From Alphaproteobacteria bacterium bin52 (GTDB lineage: Bacteria > Pseudomonadota > Alphaproteobacteria > Thalassobaculales > Thalassobaculaceae), in contig MPMT01000022.1 of assembly GCA_002238645.1 (NCBI GenBank), positions 1-63,591 on the forward strand: a stretch of 63,591 nucleotides of DNA. The letters are read 5' to 3'. Positions 1-9,062 of the stretch are shown here, piece by piece (position 1 is the first letter of the stretch; each line of letters starts with the position of its first letter). The notes beneath the pieces were generated by a model. It ran no database searches and was not told the origin of the DNA. It saw only the letters and a list, made by a program, of their open reading frames with translations. A program made the translations under genes and the position numbers.

Positions 1-1
1 C

Positions 2-115
2 ATAACCCGCAACACCGTGATGCCCAGCCTGCCCAGCGTCGAACACTTTCAGGTCACCACACGGCCCACGCCGCTTCAGGCCAAGGTACTCGAACTCCTG
101 GAGATCCGGCCATAG
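2..115 (+). CDS. 3' end of an unidentified gene, possibly a transposase
   Basis: An open frame enters from the left edge and ends at TAG 113-115, leaving 37 C-terminal residues. The visible end (around PLQAKVLELLEI) resembles the C-termini of some IS4/IS1634-type DDE transposases, which close with a Leu-rich helix. The fragment is too short to identify a family, and no catalytic residue is visible. It lies 57 bp from the decayed terminal CRISPR repeat, so a cas gene end cannot be excluded, but nothing in it resembles a Cas protein I recognise. The family call is a guess; the presence of a coding end is moderately supported. Confidence 0.35.
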   Translation: MTRNTVMPSLPSVEHFQVTTRPTPLQAKVLELLEIRP

Positions 116-172
116 TGTACCCAGTAATCCACCACTGAAATCTCATGAATCCTATTCGTATCAACCACTTGC

Positions 173-201
173 GTTTCAACACTGCTGGAACTTCAGATTA
201 G
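173..201 (-). repeat. decayed terminal CRISPR repeat
   Basis: This segment begins GTTTCAAC and ends GATTAG, matching the two ends of the array repeat, but the central hairpin is lost and the unit is about 8 bp shorter. It is followed by a normal 36-bp spacer (202-237) before the first perfect repeat. Decayed repeats normally lie at the leader-distal end, so this places the oldest part of the array on the left. Confidence 0.75.
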
Positions 202-237
202 TGTGGCCATCTGGTCGGGCGTGGCGGGCGATATCGG

Positions 238-3200
238 GCTTCAATGAGGTCCGGGCTCGAAAGCCCGGAATTAGCCGTGCTTCCAGGTGGCGCCGGGGGA
301 CTTCTGATGCCGCTTCAATGAGGTCCGGGCTCGAAAGCCCGGAATTAGCCAGATTGAGGGGCGCACATCTCAGCGGAGCAAACCTGCTTCAATGAGGTCC
401 GGGCTCGAAAGCCCGGAATTAGCCCGGCGGGCGTTGACTGAACCGCGGAAAGGAATGTCCGCTTCAATGAGGTCCGGGCTCGAAAGCCCGGAATTAGGCG
501 GACGGGTATCGAGTGGTTCGGCAAGCTCAATCCGCTTCAATGAGGTCCGGGCTCGAAAGCCCGGAATTAGCGATCCTTCGGGAGAAATCGAATGACCATC
601 ATCAATGCTTCAATGAGGTCCGGGCTCGAAAGCCCGGAATTAGACGGAATGCGGGTCGAGTGGTACAGGCCGGCATACACGCTTCAATGAGGTCCGGGCT
701 CGAAAGCCCGGAATTAGGGCGAAGTCGACGTTGATGGAGCAGGAGATCGAGGAGCTTCAATGAGGTCCGGGCTCGAAAGCCCGGAATTAGCAGCCGTGCT
801 CCGCGGCGATCGCATCGAACTTTTCGCGGCTTCAATGAGGTCCGGGCTCGAAAGCCCGGAATTAGCCCTACAGTTTCGTCTCCTACAGGGTGTTTCTTTA
901 GGGGCTTCAATGAGGTCCGGGCTCGAAAGCCCGGAATTAGGTGGCACTACCTGACGATCGCGACGTCAAACGGTCAGCTTCAATGAGGTCCGGGCTCGAA
1001 AGCCCGGAATTAGCGCCTCAAGCCGCCTGCAGCCGCCACCAGACCCTTCAGCTTCAATGAGGTCCGGGCTCGAAAGCCCGGAATTAGGGCTTGAAGTCAC
1101 CAACTGCCCTTACCAGACATCACTTGCTTCAATGAGGTCCGGGCTCGAAAGCCCGGAATTAGGCGAAACTTGCCAAGCCTATCACCGGCTCTCCAAACGG
1201 CTTCAATGAGGTCCGGGCTCGAAAGCCCGGAATTAGGGCCCCGCAAGGGTCATGCGGTAGCGGTCCTGCACTGGCTTCAATGAGGTCCGGGCTCGAAAGC
1301 CCGGAATTAGAATGCAACAGGAGACTGTCATGGCCGACCCTTACGAGCTTCAATGAGGTCCGGGCTCGAAAGCCCGGAATTAGGTCGGCGATGTGCTGAT
1401 CGGTGACCGGGCAGCTTTGCGCTTCAATGAGGTCCGGGCTCGAAAGCCCGGAATTAGCGGTGAAAAAGGGGACTGTGGTAACAGTCTCTATGCCGCTTCA
1501 ATGAGGTCCGGGCTCGAAAGCCCGGAATTAGCAGGGAAGACATCGTGCGCATATCCCGCATGTTCCCGCTTCAATGAGGTCCGGGCTCGAAAGCCCGGAA
1601 TTAGCCGGAATGAACAGCTTTATTGTCAACACGAATGCGAGCTTCAATGAGGTCCGGGCTCGAAAGCCCGGAATTAGCGGGACGAACCGCTCGGCGATCC
1701 CTCTGGCTACGTCGCTTCAATGAGGTCCGGGCTCGAAAGCCCGGAATTAGACGTGCTACCTTGGGGAACGCGCTCAAACGTCTTGATGCTTCAATGAGGT
1801 CCGGGCTCGAAAGCCCGGAATTAGGTCTCGGCATTGACGACCTCTTGATCGATCTTGACGTTGCTTCAATGAGGTCCGGGCTCGAAAGCCCGGAATTAGC
1901 AGACGCGGGGGAGGAACAATGCACTGCCCACTTACACGCTTCAATGAGGTCCGGGCTCGAAAGCCCGGAATTAGGTCGTGGCGCAAGCCCGTGTAAATAT
2001 TGAAGAAATCTGGCTTCAATGAGGTCCGGGCTCGAAAGCCCGGAATTAGACGGCTGATTGCCGAACAGGCAACAGCCAGCAAAGCGCTTCAATGAGGTCC
2101 GGGCTCGAAAGCCCGGAATTAGCATAACATGGAAGGCACGCGGGGGGTTTCCCTAAAGGTGCTTCAATGAGGTCCGGGCTCGAAAGCCCGGAATTAGCTG
2201 CGCGTTGCGGATGACGAAGACAGCTGACAAAGAGCTTCAATGAGGTCCGGGCTCGAAAGCCCGGAATTAGTGAGGTTCGTGGTGCAGCGCTACATGATCG
2301 ACGGCAAGCTTCAATGAGGTCCGGGCTCGAAAGCCCGGAATTAGTCGGCATAGCTGGCGAGCGGATCACACATATCGTGCGAGCTTCAATGAGGTCCGGG
2401 CTCGAAAGCCCGGAATTAGGATTCGGTTCAACTGTTCGCACTTACTACTACCGCGTCGCTTCAATGAGGTCCGGGCTCGAAAGCCCGGAATTAGAACCCC
2501 TACCTAGCAAAGTTCAGCAGGAATTTGCGCGCTTCAATGAGGTCCGGGCTCGAAAGCCCGGAATTAGGCGCCAGGGCGACTTCGTCACCAACAAGCAGTC
2601 CGGGCTTCAATGAGGTCCGGGCTCGAAAGCCCGGAATTAGTCGAATTGCAGCTGTACGCGAGCGGGAATGTCGTGCCTGCTTCAATGAGGTCCGGGCTCG
2701 AAAGCCCGGAATTAGAGCTCGGACTTGAAGGTCGCAACGGCCCGCTTCCATTTGCTTCAATGAGGTCCGGGCTCGAAAGCCCGGAATTAGCAGGGCCCTG
2801 CGGCTGACCGCTTCCTGGTCCCCGAAGCTTCAATGAGGTCCGGGCTCGAAAGCCCGGAATTAGGAACGTCGTGTGGCCCGCAGACTACGCGACTTACAAG
2901 CTTCAATGAGGTCCGGGCTCGAAAGCCCGGAATTAGTATGCGGGGCGGCGGCGGCCGCTACCGCTGGTTGACAGGCTTCAATGAGGTCCGGGCTCGAAAG
3001 CCCGGAATTAGCACCTGGGAGAGCGACGATGCCTAGTCTGAAGCGGTTTGCTTCAATGAGGTCCGGGCTCGAAAGCCCGGAATTAGCGGACAATTGACCG
3101 ACTGTTTCCGATAGTCAGGAATTGCTTCAATGAGGTCCGGGCTCGAAAGCCCGGAATTAGGTTGAATCATTGGGGCCGAGACGTTTTTATCCCGATTTGC

Positions 3201-3602
3201 TTCAATGAGGTCCGGGCTCGAAAGCCCGGAATTAGCGGGAAAGTCACATCGTCAACTCGTCAACAAAATATCGGCTTCAATGAGGTCCGGGCTCGAAAGC
3301 CCGGAATTAGCTTCACCGATGTACGGGATAATTTTGCTGACTTGCTGCTTCAATGAGGTCCGGGCTCGAAAGCCCGGAATTAGGCTGGAAGTGATGGCCC
3401 CGATCCGTGTTACGAACACGCTTCAATGAGGTCCGGGCTCGAAAGCCCGGAATTAGAAGCGAAAAGGATGGCCGTGGCCTCTTCGTGTGCCGGCTTCAAT
3501 GAGGTCCGGGCTCGAAAGCCCGGAATTAGTAGTTATGGGAAATCGTAAACACAAATTGAATCTTCGCTTCAATGAGGTCCGGGCTCGAAAGCCCGGAATT
3601 AG
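238..3602 (-). CRISPR. CRISPR array, 46 identical 37-bp repeats
   Basis: Forty-six perfect copies of a 37-bp repeat begin at 238 and recur every 73-75 bp until 3566-3602, separated by unique spacers of 36-38 bp. On the plus strand each repeat starts GCTTCAATGAGG and ends GGAATTAG. The middle is an 8-bp perfect stem (TCCGGGCT / AGCCCGGA) closed by a 4-nt loop. Read on the minus strand the repeat ends CCTCATTGAAGC, matching the ATTGAAR-type 5' crRNA handle left by Cas6 in many type I and III systems, and the loop becomes TTCG. A decayed repeat at the left end agrees with a leader on the right. No cas gene is in the window, so the subtype cannot be assigned. The minus-strand transcript is an inference; the array itself is certain. 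Confidence 0.97.
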
Positions 3603-3999
3603 CCCATGGCCGTTAACCGTCTGATTTACGTGCTAAAATTCCGCCCGATTCGAGCGTCCTCGCTTTGTTCCTGTGAAGCCCCTCACAGGAACGGTATGAT
3701 AGGTGACTGAACCATGTCAAACAACACAGGGTAGTCAACCAGATACGGCATTTCGAGCGACCCCGGCCAAGTGTCCATCACCTGACCGGTCGATGCGCGT
3801 CGGCAGCCGATGCAGGCTACACGAACCTCTCCGGTGGTGCACCTGCCATTGTCAAATGGTCGTTTCGCGAACACCCGGGTGGCGCTGCTGAGGCGCGCTT
3901 GCAGTCATTGGAGCGCGACTGAAGGCGGAGCAAAGCGGTACCTGGAAACACCGCGAATGGGCCATCTCATTCGGCCGCACAACGCCGTGACTCTTCGCC
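3603..3999. promoter_or_regulatory. candidate CRISPR leader and gene-free stretch
   Basis: No convincing gene occupies this stretch. The first 100 bp next to the last repeat is the only candidate leader, because the left end of the array carries the decayed repeat. It holds a T/A-rich patch (GATTTACGTGCTAAAATT near 3620) and a perfect 10-bp inverted repeat at 3667-3692. Beyond about 3700 only short overlapping open frames without family resemblance are seen. Leader function is inferred from position. Confidence 0.5.
3667..3692. repeat. 10-bp perfect inverted repeat beside the array
   Basis: GTTCCTGTGA and TCACAGGAAC are exact reverse complements separated by 6 nt. The element lies 65 bp from the last repeat, inside the candidate leader. 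It has no T-tract on either side, so a simple intrinsic terminator is unlikely. A protein-binding site (for example for integration host factors or a regulator) is possible but unproven. Confidence 0.6.
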
Positions 4000-6381
4000 T
4001 CAGGCCGCGGTAGCCGCCGAAAGGCAGACCCGTGCCGCGGCGTCGATGATGGCGTCGGTATCAAGGCCGTAGGTGCGGTAGATGTCGGGCAAGTCGCCCG
4101 ACTGGCCGAAGTCGGACACACCGAGCGGATGGACCCTGTGGCCGGTCGCAGCACCAAGCCAGCTGAGGTGCGCCGGATGGCCGTCCTGGACCGTGACCAG
4201 GACCGCGTCGGGCGCGAGGCCCCGGAGCAGCTTGCCGAGCCGGCCCGGGCTGCCGGTTGCAAGCGAGCAACGCCAGTCGGCATAGAGACGGTCGGCGGAC
4301 GGGACCGCGAGCACGCCAAGACCGGCGATGTCCTCGGCGAGTGCCGAGTGCGCCTCGAGCACCTCGGGCGCCACCGGGCCGGTGTAGACCAGGGCCAGCG
4401 GACTGCCGGGACCGGGCTCGACCTGCCAGTAGCCGCCCGACAGGATCCCGGAGTGCAGTTCCGGCGTCATCTCGCGCTGCGGCTGCGGAATGGTCCGGGT
4501 CGACAGCCTGAGGTAGAGCGACCCGCCGTCGTCGGCCTGCATGTGCTCGAATCCCCAGCGCATCATGACAGCGAGTTCGTCGACATAGGCCGGCTCGAAC
4601 GAGGTCAGTCCCGGCTGGCCCAGACCGATGAGCGGGGTCGAGATCGACTGGTGCGCACCGCCTTCCGGCGCCAGCGTCAGGCCGGACGGGGTTCCGACCA
4701 GCATGAACCGGGCGTCCTGATAGCAGGCGTAGTTCAGCGCATCGAGGCCGCGGGCGATGAACGGGTCGTAGAGCGTTCCGACCGGCAACAGCCGGGTTCC
4801 GAAGATCGGGCCGGACAGCCCGAGTGCCGCCAGCAGGATGAACAGGTTGTTCTCCGCGATGCCGAGTTCCATGTGCTGGCCGCCACCGTGCCGCAGCCAC
4901 TTCTGGGCCGAGGCCACCTTCTCCTCCCGGAACACGTCGTTGCGCACATCCAGGCTGAAGATGCCGCGCTGGTTGACCCAGGGACCGAGGTTGGTGGAGA
5001 TCGTCACGTCGGGCGAGGTGGTGACGATCCGGCTCGAAAGCGCCGCGTTACCGCGGCTGAGTTCGTGCAGGATGTTGCCGAAGGAGGCCTGGGTGGCGGC
5101 GCGGGCGCGGTATTCCGGCTGGAGGCTGTCGGGCACTTCGACCTTCGGCGGCGAATGAACCCGCGACCCCGCCTGGTTGATCGGCGCCGAAATCGCGTAG
5201 TCGCGCACCCGGTCCACATCCACTCCGAGGTTGCCGAACGGCGACCACTCCTCGCCGTCGGGCACCCGCATCTCGGCGCGGAACCGCGACATCTGGTCCG
5301 GCGTCATCAGCCCGGCATGGTTGTCACGATGTCCGGCGAGCGGTGTGGCGTAGCCCTTGATCGTGTAGGCGATGAAACACTGGGGCGTGTCGTCGTCGAC
5401 CGCGTGGAACGCCTCCAGCACCGACTCCATGTCCTGGCCCGCCAGGTTGGTCATCAGACGGTGCAACGCGATGTCATCGTGGTCGTCGAGGATTTCCCGG
5501 ATGCCCCGGACACCGCCGAGGTCGGTGCGCAGCGGTTCGCGCCAGGCCCCGGGATCGCCGGACTGGCCCTTGAAGGTGAGCGCGCTGTACAGGTCGTTGG
5601 GACAGTCGTCGATCCACTGGCGCAGCGCATCGCCACCTGGGCGGGCGAACACCCGTTCCTGCTGCTTGCCGTATTTCAGGATGTGGACCGTCCAGCCGAC
5701 ATTGGCGAAGAACTCGCGGATCTTCTGGAACAGCCCGTCGGACACCACGCCGTCGAGGCTCTGGCGGTTGTAGTCGATGATCCACCACAGGTTGCGGACA
5801 TCGTACTTCCAGCCCTCCAGCATCGCCTCGTAGACATTGCCCTCGTCGAGCTCGGCATCGCCCATAACCGCAATCATCCGGCCGGCCGGCCGATCGCCCT
5901 GGTCCGGGTCCTGCACCAGGTTGTGCAGGCGGGTGTAGTCCTGGACCATGGACGCGAACAGCGTCATGGCAACGCCCAGACCCACCGAACCGGTGGAAAA
6001 GTCGACCTCGCCCGTGTCCTTCACCCGCGACGGATAGGACTGGGCCCCGCCCAGGGCCCGGAAACCCTCGAGTGCCGCCAGCGACTGGTTGCCGAACAGG
6101 TACTGGATGGCATGGAACACCGGGCTGGCATGCGGCTTGACCGCGACCCGGTCCTGCGGGCGCAGGATATCGAAATAGAGTGCCGTCAGCAGGGCGGTAA
6201 CCGACGCGCAGGACGCCTGGTGGCCGCCTACCTTCAGCCCGTCCCGGCTCTCGCGGATGTGGTTGGCGTTGTGGATCATCCACATGGCCAGCCACAGCAC
6301 CTTGCGTTCCAGAACGCGCAGCAGCTCGATATTGACCGGTCGTTCCGTGCTGCCGGATCCCGGATCCGTCATGTCGGGCAT
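4000..6381 (-). CDS. AceE-like thiamine-diphosphate 2-oxoacid dehydrogenase E1 / transketolase family protein
   Basis: The 793-residue protein resembles the homodimeric pyruvate dehydrogenase E1 (AceE) in domain order: an N-terminal TPP domain, a transketolase pyrimidine domain and a C-terminal domain. The TPP/Mg motif is GDAELDEG near residue 174 with the partner Asn in IIDYNRQSLDG at 205. The central domain carries the conserved E in HMELGIAENN. It is about 100 residues shorter than enterobacterial AceE (about 890). No E2 or E3 gene is adjacent, so membership of a pyruvate dehydrogenase complex is uncertain and a free-standing transketolase-like enzyme is possible. The ATG at 6381 is preferred because the longer frame (to 6429) runs into the divergent gene region. 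Confidence 0.85.
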   Translation of the reverse strand: MPDMTDPGSGSTERPVNIELLRVLERKVLWLAMWMIHNANHIRESRDGLKVGGHQASCASVTALLTALYFDILRPQDRVAVKPHASPVFHAIQYLFGNQSLAALEGFRALGGAQSYPSRVKDTGEVDFSTGSVGLGVAMTLFASMVQDYTRLHNLVQDPDQGDRPAGRMIAVMGDAELDEGNVYEAMLEGWKYDVRNLWWIIDYNRQSLDGVVSDGLFQKIREFFANVGWTVHILKYGKQQERVFARPGGDALRQWIDDCPNDLYSALTFKGQSGDPGAWREPLRTDLGGVRGIREILDDHDDIALHRLMTNLAGQDMESVLEAFHAVDDDTPQCFIAYTIKGYATPLAGHRDNHAGLMTPDQMSRFRAEMRVPDGEEWSPFGNLGVDVDRVRDYAISAPINQAGSRVHSPPKVEVPDSLQPEYRARAATQASFGNILHELSRGNAALSSRIVTTSPDVTISTNLGPWVNQRGIFSLDVRNDVFREEKVASAQKWLRHGGGQHMELGIAENNLFILLAALGLSGPIFGTRLLPVGTLYDPFIARGLDALNYACYQDARFMLVGTPSGLTLAPEGGAHQSISTPLIGLGQPGLTSFEPAYVDELAVMMRWGFEHMQADDGGSLYLRLSTRTIPQPQREMTPELHSGILSGGYWQVEPGPGSPLALVYTGPVAPEVLEAHSALAEDIAGLGVLAVPSADRLYADWRCSLATGSPGRLGKLLRGLAPDAVLVTVQDGHPAHLSWLGAATGHRVHPLGVSDFGQSGDLPDIYRTYGLDTDAIIDAAARVCLSAATAA

Positions 6382-6536
6382 GGCATACCCATCTCGTGGC
6401 TGAACCAGACGCCGACTATGCCCCGCCACGCCCGTCGCTGTCGACCGTTCCGGCGGCCGGCTATGCGCGACCCCCTTGGTTGGAACCGCCTGTGCTGGTA
6501 GAAACGAAGCTCCGCATCGTCGTTACGGAGCGCAGC

Positions 6537-7655
6537 ATGACCGGACAGATCACACGCGATCCTGCCTACGCGGCCGTCGAGAGGGACGACTTTCCGGCGA
6601 TGATGGATGTCGACCGCTATCGCGGGCGGTCGGACTACTTCGACGAGATCATCAGCCGGACCCACGACCACTTCTGGGACCCGCTGGATCCCGCCTACAT
6701 CGACTACACGATCCCTTTCGATCTCGAGAACGAGACACTGCTCGACCGCTCGCAGTTCCCCGAGCTCCAGTCGGCCGTCTGTGACCGACTCGACGAGGGT
6801 CAGCAGATCGCGCTCGCCAACGAGATCATCCGCTGGAACATGTCCAACATCCTGCACGGCGAGCAGGGGGCGCTCTCGCTTTCGGCGAGCCTGTGCCACA
6901 TCCTGCACGACCAGGGCGCGCAGGAATACGCCGCCAACCAGACCCGCGAGGAGGCCCGGCACGTGACCGCCTTCCAGCGCTACCTCGAGGTCCGCTGGGA
7001 CGGCAGGCCCTATCCGGTCGGCGACGTGCTCGGCACCCTGCTGACCGACCTGGTGCTGGCGCCGGAGGTCTACAAGAAGCTCGTCGGCATGCAGATGCTG
7101 GTCGAAGGACTTGCCATGGGCTCGTTCGCCAGCCTGCATGCGCGCACCAACGATCCGCTGCTGCGCCGGCTGACCCAGCTGGTGATGACCGACGAGGCCT
7201 TCCACCACCGCTTCGGCAAGATCTGGGCCGCCAACACCATCCCGCACCTCGAGCAGCCGGAACGCAACGTCATCGAGGACTGGGCGGCGGAGTGTTTCGA
7301 AACCCTGCTGTTCAACCTGACCAACGTGCGCCAGAAGCGCCTGGTCTACGAGCGGTTCGGCCTCGACTGGGAGTGGGTTCGCAGCGCCGTCAGGGAGGTG
7401 TGGAACGACGACGAGCGCCGCAAGGGCCTGACCGACAACACCAACATCTTCCGGGTGCTGACCAAGACGCTGGTGAAGGCCGGCATCATCACCGACCGCA
7501 CCCGGGCCATCTACGCCAACTGGATCGACATGACCGGGCTCGAGGCCGAGGGCGACGACATGGTCGGCGACGCCATCGCGGCCGACGGCATCGAGTACCT
7601 GCGCAGGATCAACGCGCGGCGCCGGCCGATCCTGCGTCAGCAGGCGGTGGCCTGA
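6537..7655 (+). CDS. AurF/ferritin-like diiron protein
   Basis: The 372-residue protein is mostly helical. It contains two E-x-x-H pairs typical of carboxylate-bridged diiron proteins: EEARH (E139, H142) and DEAFHH (E220, H223). Further acidic candidates are E109 and E190. This arrangement is shared by ferritin-like oxygenases such as AurF and by R2-like proteins. The substrate is not deducible. The start at 6537 is chosen over an upstream in-frame ATG (6396) because ACGGAG lies 6 nt before it and the extra 47 residues are Pro/Ala-rich and unlike the family. It is divergent from the AceE-like gene with a 155-bp gap that probably holds both promoters. Confidence 0.8.
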   Translation: MTGQITRDPAYAAVERDDFPAMMDVDRYRGRSDYFDEIISRTHDHFWDPLDPAYIDYTIPFDLENETLLDRSQFPELQSAVCDRLDEGQQIALANEIIRWNMSNILHGEQGALSLSASLCHILHDQGAQEYAANQTREEARHVTAFQRYLEVRWDGRPYPVGDVLGTLLTDLVLAPEVYKKLVGMQMLVEGLAMGSFASLHARTNDPLLRRLTQLVMTDEAFHHRFGKIWAANTIPHLEQPERNVIEDWAAECFETLLFNLTNVRQKRLVYERFGLDWEWVRSAVREVWNDDERRKGLTDNTNIFRVLTKTLVKAGIITDRTRAIYANWIDMTGLEAEGDDMVGDAIAADGIEYLRRINARRRPILRQQAVA

Positions 7656-7708
7656 CATCGGGACGGAACCCGGGCGTCACGCCGGAAATCCGGCGCCGAA
7701 CTCCCGGG

Positions 7709-7795
7709 TGGTGCGGACGGCGGGACTCGAACCCGCACTCGCGCATGCGAAACAGATTTTAAGTCTGTCGTGTCTACCGGTTTCACCACGTCCGC
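7709..7795 (-). tRNA. tRNA-Leu (anticodon UAA)
   Basis: On the minus strand the 7-bp acceptor stem GCGGACG pairs with CGTCCGC, followed by discriminator A and an encoded CCA (7709-7711). The anticodon arm is ACAGA-CTTAAAA-TCTGT, giving anticodon TAA. The long variable arm (TTTCGCATGCGCGAG region) and the T arm around GGTTCGAGTC fit a class II leucine tRNA of 84 nt plus CCA. Confidence 0.96.
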
Positions 7796-7859
7796 CGCAC
7801 CGCCTCCGTTATGACACGCAAGCACGCAAAGACAAGGGCCGGGTCGACGGGCGCAGCAC

Positions 7860-9044
7860 CTACTGCGGGAAGTTGCGGCGCGGGTCGTCCGGGTCCCGGT
7901 GCAGCCAGTCGGGCCCGAAATCCGCGAGGGACGGACAGCCGATCTGGGCCATGACCGAACTGATCTCGTTGCACAGGAGCTCGACTGCGAGCGACGCGCC
8001 CTCGTTCCCCCCCGCGATCGCCCCGTAGAGGGTCGGGCGGCCGAGAAAGACGAACTTCGCACCGCTCGCAAGCGCGATCAGGATGTCCGAACCTCGGCGC
8101 ACCCCGCCGTCAAGCATCAACACCATGCGCTCGCCAACCTCCGCATCGAGCGCCGGCAGCACGTCGAGCGATGCCGGCGCCCGGTCAAGCTGGCGCGCGC
8201 CGTGATTGGAGACGATCAGGCCATCGACGCCGATCTCCGCCGCGCGGATGGCATCGTCGGTGCGCATCACGCCCTTCAGGATCAGCGGGCGTGGCCACAG
8301 CGCGCGGAACCGCTCGATGTCGGCCCAGGTGATGCTGGCCGGCATCTGGTCGGCCACGAATGACCCCACCTCTGTGGCGCTGGCGCCTGCCGGCGCATAG
8401 GGCTTCCAGTTCTCCAGCATGGCCAGGCCGTTCAGCAGGTAGTCCCTGAGCCAGAGCGGACGACGCAGCGCGTCCATCCTGCTGCCCAGCGTCAGCTTGA
8501 GCGGACGGTCGAACCCGTTGCGCCTGTTGCGTTCGCGGTTGGCCATGACCGGCACGTCGACCGTGATCACCAGGACCTGGATCCCGAGATCGGCGGCCCG
8601 GCGGATCATGTCTTCCGAGATCGAGCGGTCGCGCGCGGTATACATCTGGTACCAGCCGTGTTCGGGTGCCTCGCGCGCCATGTCCTCCATCGAGGCGGTC
8701 GAAGCACCCGACATGATGAAGGGAATGTTGGCGGCACGGGCTGCGCGCAGCAGCATCATGTCGGCACCGCGCCGGAAGTTGCTGATCCCGCCGGTCGGGG
8801 CAATCCCGAAGGGGCTCGACCAGGTCCGGCCGAACAGGTGGGTCTCCTGGTCCGGTTCGGCGACGTCGACCATGTAGCGCGGCACCAGCGAGCGGCGTGC
8901 AAAGGCGGCGACATTGCGCTCCAGCCCCAGCTCGTCATCCACTCCGCCCTCGATGAAGTCGTAGATCAGTTTCGGAACCCGGCGCCTGGCCATGATGCGC
9001 AGGTCATCCAGATTGACGATGTGTCGCCTGTCCATTCCCACCAC
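7860..9044 (-). CDS. FMN-dependent alpha-hydroxy-acid dehydrogenase (LldD/mandelate dehydrogenase family)
   Basis: A TIM-barrel flavoprotein of 394 residues, the normal family length. Diagnostic features are the N-terminal YDFIEGG segment, APTGG in the FMN pocket, the lysine in LILKG, and the catalytic histidine in SNHGARQLD, followed by the phosphate-binding GGVRRGSD and LGRP. The family oxidises L-2-hydroxy acids such as lactate, glycolate or mandelate; the substrate cannot be read from sequence. It sits 18 bp after the enolase-superfamily gene on the same strand, so the two are probably co-transcribed and may act successively on a sugar acid or hydroxy acid. An alternative ATG lies at residue 4. 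Confidence 0.92.
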   Translation of the reverse strand: MVGMDRRHIVNLDDLRIMARRRVPKLIYDFIEGGVDDELGLERNVAAFARRSLVPRYMVDVAEPDQETHLFGRTWSSPFGIAPTGGISNFRRGADMMLLRAARAANIPFIMSGASTASMEDMAREAPEHGWYQMYTARDRSISEDMIRRAADLGIQVLVITVDVPVMANRERNRRNGFDRPLKLTLGSRMDALRRPLWLRDYLLNGLAMLENWKPYAPAGASATEVGSFVADQMPASITWADIERFRALWPRPLILKGVMRTDDAIRAAEIGVDGLIVSNHGARQLDRAPASLDVLPALDAEVGERMVLMLDGGVRRGSDILIALASGAKFVFLGRPTLYGAIAGGNEGASLAVELLCNEISSVMAQIGCPSLADFGPDWLHRDPDDPRRNFPQ

Positions 9045-9062
9045 TCCGCGCGATCTTGCCGC

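Noticed and set aside
201..3429. Many open frames within the array encoding repeated peptides such as MRSGLESPEL and IPGFRARTSLK
   Set aside because: They are translations of the CRISPR repeat in several frames; a repeat-protein gene is not supported because spacers are unique and unconstrained by frame.
4129..6501. A 790-codon plus-strand frame opposite the AceE-like gene
   Set aside because: Arg/Gly-rich antisense shadow; the minus-strand protein has clear TPP motifs.
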